Source: Trichomonas vaginalis G3
Lineage: Eukaryota; Parabasalia; Trichomonadida; Trichomonadidae
Length of the DNA stretch: 64,000 nucleotides
Reading direction: 5' to 3'
NCBI RefSeq assembly: GCF_026262505.1
Contig: NC_067204.1
Coordinates: 14,464,522 to 14,528,521 of the forward strand
The position numbers and the translations under genes were made by a program. Below, one piece after another: positions 10,166-21,800 of this stretch; position 1 is the stretch's first letter; each line of letters starts with the position of its first letter. A model generated the notes under the pieces. It worked only from the letters and a program-made list of their open reading frames with translations, ran no database searches and was not told the origin of the DNA.

Positions 10166-10627
10166 TTAATTTTTTTATTATCTTTTTGTAATTTATATTA
10201 ATTTTTTGTATAAAATATAATTTGTCTGTTTTAAATCTCTTTTATATATATGTACACAACTCTTGAAATAGTCTTCCAATGATAGCATACGATGCACTTA
10301 ATCTCGTTTCATTCTCCATTCTTCAATTAGCTCATTTCGTTATGAAAATAAAGATTTTTTTTAGTTTCAATATCATTGACTCTAGAGAGAGAGAGTAATG
10401 TAATCCTGAAATTCGAATGTGTAACTCATACCATGATGACATAATCTTATATATTATTGAGATAATTAATGGGTTATATACATTTTTGTTATTTCGCCAC
10501 ATAGTCATTCCCTCCCATTAACTCATAATTGTTAGGGTTTATCATAAGATTGGTTGATTATTTTCGAAATATATGAATAGATATATGTCTTATACATATA
10601 CTAGTATGATGATTGAATTAACTTTAT
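10166..10627. other. Intergenic region, no gene seen
   Basis: AT-rich 3' flank of the 1407-aa gene. It holds a short GA run (10383-10394) and T-rich tracts, and nothing else I can support. Confidence 0.5.
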
Positions 10628-10638
10628 TATGCAATATA

Positions 10639-11688
10639 AGGGTTTCGTTTTGCTAAAATTGTCACTTTTATAGCATATTTGTTTTTGGATGTTTTGCGAA
10701 ACCAAAAAAAAACTATGATATACAATGTGTGTGTAAAGAAAATACTTTATTTACTAGTTAAAAAATCATTTGGTATTGATCAAGTTTTTTTTTCTGGATA
10801 AGATATTATATGGATAATTGGATAGAAAATACAATTATATAATCTTGTACCTGGTTTAATTAAGCTAATTGTCATCAGAAACTTGTAATTTTTATGAATT
10901 TCAGATTTTCTTTTCATTACTGCTTTTCTTAATAGGTCAAGTTCTTATTTACGTTATAAAGTATGATATTTACAAATATCAAGTTATCATGTTTTTTGAG
11001 AAATTATGAGAAACAAACAAAAATGAAAAAGATAGGAATAGCAATGAATAGTGATGTGGGTATAGAAAATGTAAGAGATATGAATGCAAAGCAATCAGTA
11101 TTTAGGATATTGACCATAGATTTCGAAAAAAAAATGCTGCATATTGAGCGAAAACTATGATTATATTATAAGGCTGTCATTTAAAGCATAATGAAACTAT
11201 TCCCTTTTCATTTTAATCGAATAAGATAGTAAAGATTTTTGAATTAGCTAGAAACTGATGAGATGTTTTCACAAATCAGATTTTTAATCTCTATAATGCA
11301 TAATTCACTCAATATCTCAATTTTGATATTGCGAGATATTTTTGCTATCGGTTTCGCAATTTTGACACAATAGCAAGAGGGTTCTATAAGCATTATTATC
11401 AACGTAGAATCTGAATATCATATCAGAAAATGTCGCAAATCTGACATTTACCCGACCAAATAGCAAAAATAATTGAATACTTTTCGCAAAACTTTAAAAA
11501 TCGATAAAAATATGAAATATAGATATTAAAGAGACTTTTTATATAATATTCATAAAGATTTTCCAAAAATATGATACCGCAAAATTAAAAAAGTGACGTC
11601 TTGAGTGGAGTCAAATGTCGAAATTGCTAGCTAAATGTTTTTTTAGCGAAATTGCGTATTGTACGTTTTTTTCGCAAAACGAAACCCT
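10639..11688. mobile_element. Non-autonomous TIR element with a 9-11 bp target duplication (MULE-like)
   Basis: AGGGTTTCGTTTTGC (10639-10653) is inverted at 11674-11688 (GCAAAACGAAACCCT). The flanks are the direct repeat TATGCAATATA at 10628-10638 and 11689-11699. A 9-11 bp duplication is characteristic of Mutator-like elements, though the exact length depends on where the TIR is drawn. The ~1.05-kb interior has no convincing ORF; a 65-codon frame at 10963-11160 looks accidental. A transposase elsewhere would be needed for mobility. Confidence 0.7.
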
Positions 11689-11796
11689 TATGCAATATAT
11701 AAGTTATCTGATACATTTGACACAACACATTAATTTTGAGAATGTTAATATGGAATGTTTAGTCATAAATAAGATGAAGATTTTAGTATATCAGAT

Positions 11797-14290
11797 TCAA
11801 GTAGCACCATGTTCAACTAAGAATTCTATAATCTCTGCTGTTTTTGCTGCCATTGCAATACTAAGAGGATTTTCGTTTAAATTAAGAGAACGTTATAAAA
11901 ACAAGGATAAATATGAATAGAGAGAGAATTTCATAAATCAATGATAGATATGAAAAGAAAAATAATGTAATAGAATAATGATAGATATTAAAAGAGAAAG
12001 AATTGTATGAATCATTGCTAGATATGAAAAGAAAAATAACGAAATAAAGCAATGATAAATATGAAAAGAAAAATAATGAGATAAAATAATGACAAATTTG
12101 AATAGAAAGAGAATGCAATAAAAAAGTGATCAAGATGAAAAGAAATAGAATGTGATAAAACAATTATATACATGGGAAGAAAGAGAGTGCCTTAAAACAA
12201 TGATAAATATGTAAAGAAAAAGAATGTCTTTAAACAAAGATAGATATAAAAAGAAGGATAACGTCATAATGTAATAATCAATATATAAATAAATGAAATT
12301 TCACAAAACATTGATGAATATGGAACAAAATGGAATCGTATAACACAATGATCAATGTGAAAAGAAAAACAATTCGATAATTAAATGATAAGCATTAAAA
12401 GAAAAGTAATTCGATAAAATAATTATAAATATGAAAAGGAAGAGAATAAGTTTCAAGTTAACATCTGCACCATGTTCAACTAAGAATGTAACAATCTCTA
12501 TTGAGTTTGCTTTGATTGCAATACTAAGAGGACATTCGTTTAAATTGAAAGAACTTCATAATAACAATGATAGATACGAATAGAGAGAGAATTTGATTAA
12601 ACAATGATAAATATCGGACAAAAGATAATTACAATAAATAATGATAAATATCAAATGAAATACAATCCAATAAAAGAACAATAAATATATTAAGAAAGAG
12701 AACTTCATAAAACAATAATAAATATGAAAAGAGAGAGAATAGCATAAAACAATTATGAACATGAAAAGAGAGAGAACTTCATAAAACAATGATTTAAATG
12801 AAAAGAAATAGAATACAATAAAAAAATGATTAAGAAGAAATGAAATAGAATTTGATAAAACAATGATAAATATGGAAAGAAAGAGAACTTCATAAAGCAT
12901 TGACAAATATGGAAAGAGAGAGAATTTCACTAATCAATGATAAATATGGAAAGGAAGAGAATTTCAAAGAACAATGATAAATATGAAAAGAAAGAGAATG
13001 TCATTAAAAAGTGATAAATATCAAAAGAAATGCAATCCAATAAAACAATGATAAATACAAAAATAAAGAGAATACCATAAAACAATGATAAATATTAAAA
13101 GAGATAGAACATTATAAAATTATGATAAATATGAAAAGAGAGAAAACATCATAAAATAACAATAGATATGAAAAGAGGGAAAACGTCATAAAATAGCAAT
13201 AGATATGAAAAGAAAGCGAATGTCATTAAAAAATGATAAATATGAAAAGAAATGTAATGTAATTAAACAATGATAAATTTGAAAATGAAGATAACTTCAT
13301 ATAAAAGTGATAAATATGAAATGAAAAATTATTCGATAAAACAATGATAGATGTGAAAATAAAAAGAATGAGTTTCATGTTAACATCTGCACCATGCTCA
13401 ACTAAGAATGTGACAATCTCTATTGATTTTGCCTTGATTGCAACACTAAGAGGACATTTATTTAATTTGAAAGAATTTCAGAAAAACTTGGTTGATATTA
13501 AAATAGAAAGAGCTTTATAAATCAATAGATTGATATGAGAAGAAAAATAATGTGAGAAGATAATGATAAATATGAAAAGAAATACAATCCAATGAGCCAT
13601 TGACAAATATGAATAGAAAGAGAATGCCATTAAACAATTGTAAAAATGGAAAGAAAGGAAATATCATGAACCTATGACAAATATGAAATGAAAGAGAGCG
13701 CCATTAAACAATTGTAAAAATGAAAAGAAAGGAAATATCATGAACCTATGACAAATATGAAATGAAAGAGAGCGCCATTAAACAATTGTAAAAATGAAAA
13801 GAAAGGAAATATCATGAAACAGTGATAAATATGAAAAGAAAGAGAATAATATAAAACGATGAACAATATCAAAAGAAAAGTAATTCGATAAAATAATTAT
13901 AAATATGAAAAGGAAGAGAATAAGTTTCAAGTTAACATCTGCACCATGTTCAACTAAGAATGTAACAATCTCTATTGAGTTTGCTTTGATTGCAATACTA
14001 AGAGGACATTCGTTTAAATTGAAAGAACTTCATAATACAATGGTCAATATTAAAATAGATAGAGTTTTATAAATCAATGATAGATATGAGAAGAAAAATA
14101 ATGTGAGAAGACAATGATAAATATGAGAAGAAATACAATCCAAAAAAGCAATGATAAATATAAAAAGAAAGAGAATATCTTAAAAAAGTGGTAAATATGA
14201 AATGAAAACGAATTTCATAAGAAAGTGATCAATATGAAAAGAAAGTGATTCTTATAACACAATAATCAATATGAAAAGAAAATAACCGTA
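11797..14290. repeat. ~36-bp minisatellite with four embedded ankyrin-repeat remnants
   Basis: From about 11915 to 14290 the + strand is a degenerate tandem array of a 35-38 nt unit, roughly GAAAGAGAATGTCATAAAA + CAATGATAAATATGAAAA. Four segments (about 11797-11893, 12453-12548, 13377-13467, 13926-14028) interrupt it. On the minus strand they encode an ankyrin repeat (ECPLSIAIKANSIEIVTFL, VEHGADVN). The copies near 12400-12560 and 13875-14035 are virtually identical over about 160 bp, so the array grew by block duplication. The array continues directly from the 3' end of the ankyrin gene at 14252-15091. Minus-strand ORFs in the array (e.g. 12556-12930) are by-products of the repeat. Confidence 0.85.
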
Positions 14291-15091
14291 AATATCGTTG
14301 ATATCTTTTCCATTAGAAAGTAAATAAGATGCAACATCATAGTTTCCGTAATACATGCTTTCTGCTATTGAATTAAAAGTTTGTCCTAAATTTGATTTAA
14401 GATACTTTGCAATTTCATACTGTCGATAATTCAATGCTATATTAATCATTTTATCAAATGATTTACCGTCTTCAATCATTTCCATAAAAATGTTTTTATT
14501 TCCGCCTTGAACAGCATATTTTTCGGAGTTTTTAGTATATTTAGCTCCTAAATTTTTCAAGTAATTGAAACATAGTTCTGATCCGCATTTAATTGCACAA
14601 TCAAGTAGAGTCATTTCATCATTTATTTTCTGATTAATATAAAGGCTTGGGAATTTACTTTTAAGATCATCAACTTTATCGGATTTAATGTAAAATAATG
14701 GTGACTTTCTTGAATATAAATTGAGAATTTCATCTTCTTTAATTATAGGACGAAAATTTTCAAATTTGAAACCTTTATAACATAATAGTGTTGCTAACTT
14801 TTTATTTTTCGGTTTGCAGATGTATGAAAATGCGTTTGATAACTTTTGATAAAGTTCTGTAAATAATTCAATGTTTTCATCACGCATTTTTGAAAATACA
14901 TCAATAAAATTAATTGCCATTTGGATAGAAATTTTGTTTGTTTTAATAAAGTCTATAATTTGGAAAGATGATTCTAAAATATTATTTGATTTGAGGTCCC
15001 AAACAATTTTTGAAGCCTGGCTAGGGTATTCGAATGCTTCAATTGGCTTAAAGTCACTAAAATCGAATTCTGTTTCATTTACTGGTTGCAT
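14252..15091 (-). pseudogene. Ankyrin protein 3 (279 aa), 3' half replaced by minisatellite
   Basis: The ORF starts MQPVNETEFDFSDFKPIEAFEYPS. It has a DUF3447-like helical region and ankyrin-like helices (TLLDCAIKCGSELCFNYLKN, YAVQGGNKNIFMEM, DVASYLLSNGKDIN). After DINDIYG the frame enters the minisatellite and ends with the hydrophobic tail YFLFILIIVL. Family members normally continue with several canonical ankyrin repeats. Such repeats are found, scattered and decayed, within the downstream array. I therefore read this as a truncated host gene whose C-terminal part was overrun by repeat expansion. It may still be transcribed. Confidence 0.75.
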
Positions 15092-16856
15092 TTCACTTGA
15101 AATGCTTTTAGTAATGGCACTTTTGAGTACATAAAAAAAAACTTTTTATGAATTGGTATATGTTAGTTGAGGCTTTTATGAAGGAAGCTTAAATTCAGCA
15201 ATTTATACCTTTTGGGAAGAGTTATCAACGTTTACATGTTTTTGTAGTGCTGATTCTCCATTAATAATGAAACTAACGAAGTTTAGTGTTTTATTCTCTT
15301 AAATATCAAAAAGGATGATAGAAAAAAATGATACAAATAAACTTATACCGAAGTATTGAGAAGCACATGAATATAATTTGAGACAGTGGTTGTGATTCCA
15401 CATATGACATTGAGTATTCACAATGAAATTATTCGATCCTTTGTATGGACTAGACGAATATGTGGAAGTAAAATATATAAAATTTGATCATAAATAAAAT
15501 CGTTTTAAATTACTTCTTCATTTAAATTATAACAATTATTTTTGGTTTTATATTTTTTTGGATCAAATCCATTTTAATAGAATTTATATACTATTCATCT
15601 ATTAGTAAACACTACCGTATATTATTTTTTAAGTTATCTTATTTTTTGAACTTTTATTCAAATCTTTGGTCGCAAGAAGAATTGCATGATAAATAAAAAC
15701 ATTTAATCAAAGTCAATTTTATTTTTCATATTCAAATGGACTGAGTGTTAACATTTAACATTTTTTGCTAATTGTCGTCAAAAATTAGGCGTAAAGCAAA
15801 AATTGATATTTCATATGGTTTTATGATAGATAAGCATTATATTCCCACTCATTATATTCGTAAATTTTGAGGTTTATCCTTCGCTTTTAAGATCATTGAA
15901 TTTGATTTTTATATAAAATAGTTATATATTAGAAAATAATATGAGTTTATGTGATATTATTTTTCAGAAGATTTCATTCTATATGCCTATGAAAAGTACT
16001 CTCAAAACTAACTTTTTCCTAATTATAATTAAATCTAGAATATTGTATTATGCTTAGTATTATTTCATTTTTCTCATTCAATTTAGAATTTACAAATGTC
16101 AAAAAATTGAGAGCTGTCACTTTTGATGAATTTCTGTTTATTACAGAATAAATAGACAAAACATTCAATCGACATTTAGGTTTACGAAATGTTGCTTCTA
16201 ATTCTTGATTCGGATTTCAAACGTTTTGATAAATACCAATAAATTCAGGTCTGATCTCAGAGGTGAAATTCTCATTTGAGATAAGTGACCGTAATATATG
16301 GATGAATGTGAGATTGGTATGCGATAATCTGTAAATATAAGGAATTTTATTCTGGAATCTCTGAATTATTTTGCGAGGTACAAAAAGAACATCCTGTCAA
16401 GTGTATTAGATATACGTGATAACAAAAACTTACGTAATAGTTCACGACGAGCAAAGTTTTTCCGAGATTTAATTTATTAGATGGTCAAAAATGAGAAATT
16501 AGATGTATTTTATTCTAGTTAATCGTAATCGTTTTGCTGAGTAGTTTAAAAATGCATATAGAGCGAAGTTTAGTGAAACAGATAAGTTGATTATCTATCA
16601 ACTGAGAGATTTTCATTGAGATTAAATATTACGCTTTAGTTTCCGAGTAATTATGATGTCACGATGTTCGACTTAAAAAAAATATAGCTTAGCCAAATTC
16701 CTTTCTTGGAATCCTTTAGCCATCTGTCACTTTTTAGCCATCCGGAATCCTTAATATAATAGGATCAAAATTTCAAATTTAAGGTCTCAGCAGGGTTAAG
16801 TCTTCAAGAAACGAATATTTTATTTGATATCACAATCTTAACTAAGATTTTGTGAA
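15092..16856. other. Intergenic AT-rich DNA, no gene seen
   Basis: About 1.8 kb between ankyrin gene 3 and Maverick 1. No ORF of note and no RNA gene recognised. The left target duplication of Maverick 1 (TGTGAA) is at 16851-16856. Confidence 0.5.
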
Positions 16857-17109
16857 AGTAGTAGTATATGAAGGGTTGTGTGACTTTTTTTGTTACATCT
16901 ATATATAGACGATGCATTAAAATATATTTATTTATAAATCATTAAAAAATTAACATTAATTTTAAAATAATTTATTTTTTATCTTTTATAAAAGAAGCTA
17001 TATATAGATGATGTCAGATATTCCGCGATTAATTAAACATTGTTTAAATCCTGAATGGGTTAAACTTCAATTTAAAAATGAAGATTGTGAATTATTAAAT
17101 GAATATGAA
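16857..17109 (+). repeat. Left TIR of Maverick 1 (253 bp)
   Basis: Identical in inverted orientation to 39155-39407. It contains the promoter, start and first 34 codons of the gene at 17008, so the coding sequence of gene 1 begins inside the terminal repeat. Confidence 0.95.
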
Positions 17110-17598
17110 AGCCAAAACAAGCTAATGATGTATAAATATAATGATAAAGAATATTTAATTTCATGGAATCAATGGAGTCATAATCAAAGACCTCATAAAC
17201 GAGAAGAAGAAATTGAAAATAATGAAATGGAAATCATTGATGACATTAAAGAGGATGGAATTCCTAAATTTTGTAGAAAAACCTTTAGAACTAAGTTAGG
17301 AGCATATAAACGTAGAGTATTAAATCCTGAATACATAAAACATTTATTTAAAAAGGAAGACTGTGAATTATTAAACGTTAATGAATATGAAAATGCTAAA
17401 TCAAAACTGAGATATAAATATATTGGAAGTGATGAAAGGTGTAAAGATAAAGATAAAGTTTATTCAGTTTCATATAATAACTGGCACACGTTAGGGATAA
17501 GAAAACATTTAGGAGATTATGGGAAATGTTCTGAATTCTTTAAATCTAGTATGTACGAGAGAGTAAAAGAAATTAGAAATAATTATTTTCATGAATGA
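17008..17598 (+). CDS. Maverick 1 gene 1: two-repeat basic protein, unrecognised (196 aa)
   Basis: The protein has two copies of a ~50-residue module: LNPEWVKLQFKNEDCELLN at residues ~13-31 and LNPEYIKHLFKKEDCELLN at ~110-128. Each is followed by a Tyr-rich YKYxxxxY stretch and a Trp-ending W..W or NNWH element. This suggests a small duplicated DNA-binding or zinc-free domain. The linker is acidic and the rest lysine-rich. The start lies in the terminal repeat. A shortened relative of the same gene sits at the right end. Function unknown; its terminal position suggests a role linked to the ends or an early gene. Confidence 0.7.
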   Translation: MMSDIPRLIKHCLNPEWVKLQFKNEDCELLNEYESQNKLMMYKYNDKEYLISWNQWSHNQRPHKREEEIENNEMEIIDDIKEDGIPKFCRKTFRTKLGAYKRRVLNPEYIKHLFKKEDCELLNVNEYENAKSKLRYKYIGSDERCKDKDKVYSVSYNNWHTLGIRKHLGDYGKCSEFFKSSMYERVKEIRNNYFHE

Positions 17599-17661
17599 AA
17601 AATAAACTTTAAAAATTCATGTCTTACATTTTTGAATAATTTATTTTTTAATTCGTAAGAA

Positions 17662-18768
17662 ATGAGTGTCAAGACTAACGACGTTAAAAAATTAGGATTC
17701 ACAAACAGGGAAATAAAGGATATATTAGAGGAGGCGGGTTATGAGGTTGATAAATATTATTTAAGAAATTGTCAAAAATTCGCGGAGTTTTTAAATGAGT
17801 TTGATTATGATGGAAAAATGAATAAAGATGATGTTATAAATTTCTTATATCCCACATCTGAAGAAGAAAAACCTAAAGAACCTGATGTTTTCCCCAAATA
17901 TTATGAAGAACGAATTAAAGATGATGAATACGATGAAATTGAAAGACTGGAAAAAATAAGAGATGAAATAGATGAAAAAATTAAGGAATTAAGAGAAGTT
18001 GAAAAATATAATGAAAATGAAGTAGAGGGTTTAATGAATATCCCAGCTTCAGAATCAGAAGTACAGAAATCTCATGAAGAAAGATATAAAAATTATGTCT
18101 CAGAATCAACACAAAATTTATTAGATGGTGAAATAGACGAAACACTTTCAGAAGAAGGTACTAAATTTATTCGTAAACATAAGTTACAATTTATTGATAA
18201 TGAAGGATACCCCTGTATCCTACTTTCACCACCTTTAGATTCTGAGAAATTCAAAAAAGCTCTTAAAAACGTGACGTATGCAACTAATACGATTAAGAAA
18301 GAAGATCATGATATTTACACAAATTATTATTTAAATAAATGCACAGGTGTTGATAAAGTTTTTGATTTATTAGATAAAATATCAAAAGAAACCATTGGAA
18401 CATATAAAATTTTATGTAATTGCGGTTTCATTGTTGAAGATACCAATAATGTTTCATATGAAAGAACAGCACCGAAGGAAGACGAAGTTGAAAGGTCTAT
18501 ACCATTCGTTATTAAGAATATAAAAGATATGAAAACGTATAAGCATTATATTTATTCATTTATTTCAGAAAAAATGGAAGCAACCCATAAAACATCTTCT
18601 CATCATTTTATAGCTATTCATACATTCCTTTTCAAAGTTGTGAAATTAAATAAGACAGGAATTAGATTTAATGTATCAGGGTACGCATTCTTGAGTAAAT
18701 TAAAATGTATTCGTCACGTCGCAGATGATAAAAATTTATGTGTTCTTAATTCATTTTATGGGCTTTAA
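17662..18768 (+). CDS. Maverick 1 gene 2: acidic, coiled-coil protein, unrecognised (368 aa)
   Basis: The ORF starts MSVKTNDVKKLGFTNREIKD and is preceded by CGTAAGAAATG, a start context also used at 23934. Residues ~75-115 are a charged coiled coil (EIERLEKIRDEIDEKIKELR). The C-terminal half is a mixed domain ending FLSKLKCIRHVADDKNLC. It lies 63 bp after gene 1 and 47 bp before the polymerase gene, on the same strand, which suggests co-expression with replication functions. No family recognised. Confidence 0.7.
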   Translation: MSVKTNDVKKLGFTNREIKDILEEAGYEVDKYYLRNCQKFAEFLNEFDYDGKMNKDDVINFLYPTSEEEKPKEPDVFPKYYEERIKDDEYDEIERLEKIRDEIDEKIKELREVEKYNENEVEGLMNIPASESEVQKSHEERYKNYVSESTQNLLDGEIDETLSEEGTKFIRKHKLQFIDNEGYPCILLSPPLDSEKFKKALKNVTYATNTIKKEDHDIYTNYYLNKCTGVDKVFDLLDKISKETIGTYKILCNCGFIVEDTNNVSYERTAPKEDEVERSIPFVIKNIKDMKTYKHYIYSFISEKMEATHKTSSHHFIAIHTFLFKVVKLNKTGIRFNVSGYAFLSKLKCIRHVADDKNLCVLNSFYGL

Positions 18769-18815
18769 AAAATAAACTTTATTTTTATTTATTTTTTAAT
18801 TTTTTTCTTACATAA

Positions 18816-21800
18816 ATGAACAAAAACGGAACAGCTAAAATGAATGATAATCAAATTAGAGCAGAAGGTAGAAGGTTATTTAAACGCTTCTATAACATTC
18901 CTGATGGTGTTAATCCTAAAACTCGTAGAAGCTATTTAAATGAAGCAATAGATGCATATGAAGGGTTTGACATTTCATCAGAAAGTGAGAGATTAGCGAG
19001 AATGTTAAATGTTAATATTGATTTCTATTATTGTGATCCTCAACCAGAAGACGTGGACATAAATAAGGTAGACTTTCCATTAGTGGAATCAATAATGATA
19101 GATCCAAAATTTGAAACAGTAAATATTTTATTAACACAGAGTCCATGTGGAAAACTTCACGCTGACAGAATAACAGACGTTGAAGCACTCACCGGCTATA
19201 AAGTTTGTCCATTTTGTAAAGAAGAAGTTTATTCTATCCGCGATGATCCAGAAAGGAAAAACCAAAGAAGATTTTTAAAGCATTGTGAGAAATGTAAAGA
19301 AAATAATGGAAGATTAATTCAAGACGTTCAGTTGCAAAAGACACAGCAACCATATGCACCACATATTACGAAACAGAAGATATATCAGTGGTTATTAGCT
19401 CACAATTTGCAGGAATATTATAAACCAACAAGATATTATATTACTTTTGACTTCGAAACATTAGAGACTAAAGAAGAATTACAACTTTCTGAGTGTGCAA
19501 CTTTGAACGCTTACTTAAAACCATTCATGGTATCATCAACGGTTAAATTAAACGATAAAACATATACGAGGAATTTTTGCTTAACTTCGAGTGATTCTTT
19601 TATTTCTGATTGGATTGAGTTTTTATTTTCAACCTGTTCATTAGTTGTTGAATCAAATATGAGTCAATACAATGAATTATTGAAGCCGCAATTGGTGGGG
19701 ACTTTGTCTCATACATTAAATGAAAAACAGAAGGAAGCATTTAAAGAACTTCTAGATGAGGAATTCAATAAAGTGAATATCATAGGTTTTAATTCGGGAA
19801 AGTTTGATTTAAATTTAATTCTTCGTGATTTAAACACTGCAAAATGGAAAATAAAATCAATGCTGGGTTCATCTTCACAATTTAAGCAAATCATTGTAAA
19901 GAAAACAAACGTTCCATATGAATTGAGATTTATTGACATCAGAAATTATATAGCGGGTGGGACATTAGACCAATTCACTCAAGATTTCGGAAACAATAAA
20001 TCACGTGTTAAATCCTTTTTCCCTTATCAATTCATCACGTGGGAAAATTACGAAGAAGAATTATATAAAGTGGAACCATTCACTCAAGATTTATTTTATT
20101 CAGCATTAACTCAAGAAACTATATCAGATAGTGATTATCAAATATATCTCAATGATGCTAAAAATTTTAAGAATAGATTAGAATATTTTATTCATTATTG
20201 CAATAAAGATGTTGAAATTATGATTGACCCAATCGATAAAATTATTGAAGAAACATTTGTTTATAAAATTGATATGCTTCATAATCTTTCTTTATCATCG
20301 AATGCTTCAATGATTCGTTACGCTTTAGCATATAAAGACTTTAATCCTAATGAAAAATATCCTGAGGAAGAGATAGAATCAAGTTTTGAATTAACGAAAA
20401 AGTATTGGAAATATAAAATTGAATCATATAAGAAACAAGATGAAAAAGCAGAAAGAGATACTAAAAATAATGTTTCAATGGATGATTTTCAATACTATCA
20501 CGATTTAATCCTTTCATCTAAATGCAAAATGTGTGGTAAAGCGTTTACATATGCAAATAAACCAACATTGGATAGAATCGATAATGAAAAACCACATACC
20601 AAAGAAAATTGTCAGTTAATGTGTTGTTATTGCAATGTCGTAAAATCAAATAAAGATGAAGATGTTCAACGTTTAAGAATCAATTTAAGAAATTATGCAT
20701 TAAAAAATAATTTACCAATGACTTTAGATTCAGTTGAAGCTTATCACATTCTCCGTAATGGAATTACTGGTGGTCTATCAAATGTTCAACATCGTGTTAA
20801 TCTTAAAGGAATCACGCACATTAATAAACTTTCATATAGTCCAGAAACTAAAACTGTATCAAATGAGGACACCACCAACATTATGACTCATTTCGTTGGT
20901 GTTGATTTTAATTCATTATATCCTTCATCATTTTCATCTAATCCTCATGATTTCATTCAATATACTGACCATAAAATGTATATGCCGAGAAGATTGAATG
21001 GTGTTATCATTTGTGATACAGCAACAAAGAAAGCAAAAGCACTGGGAATAATTAAGAAGAAAAATACTTTATTCGTGGCTGAAGTAAAGGGTCACATTGA
21101 TGAAAAATACATTAATGATTACATAAACTTTTTACCGATAATAAGAAACTTAGATATTATCACAGATGAAAAAACAATTGGCAGTTTTATGTATAATTAC
21201 ATGAAATCAAACAATCTACCAGTTGACCAGAAACAGAGGAAATTAACTCAGTTAGCATCAACACACAACCAATATCAACCATTTTCTTCTTATTATCTTT
21301 GGTATCTAATAGACAGATTTCATTTTATCATCGATGATATTCAATCAATTTTAACATTTACTAAAAACACTTGTTTTAATGAATTTGCGAACGAATTTAT
21401 GAACGAAAGACAAAAGGCTGAATTAGAAGGAAATAAAGGAAAAAGTTTATTTTGCAAGATTTCGCTTAATGGATCATATGGTTACGATGCAATGAATACA
21501 CAAAATTACGCAAAGACTAAAATAATGAATGCACAGAAGGCACGTGTTGCATGTATGTCAAATAAGTTTAAAAACATAAGAGAAATAGGAGAGGATACGT
21601 ATCAACTGATGCTCAAAGATAGATTTTATAGATGTGATACATGTTTACAAGAGGTATTCTTCACTTTAGATAATGCTAAATACTGGTATTTGGTTTTCAT
21701 TTATGATTTTATGTATAAATGCATGAATGTTAATCGTTTTCATTTCATTGAAGGTGATACTGATTCATCTTATTGGGCAATCGCTGGCGATCCAAATCTT

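Noticed and set aside
10963-11160. 65-codon ORF inside the TIR element at 10639-11688
   Set aside because: No transposase motif, and composition equals the non-coding surroundings.
12556-12930. 124-codon hydrophobic, membrane-like ORF
   Set aside because: Reads through the ~36-bp minisatellite whose period keeps one frame open.
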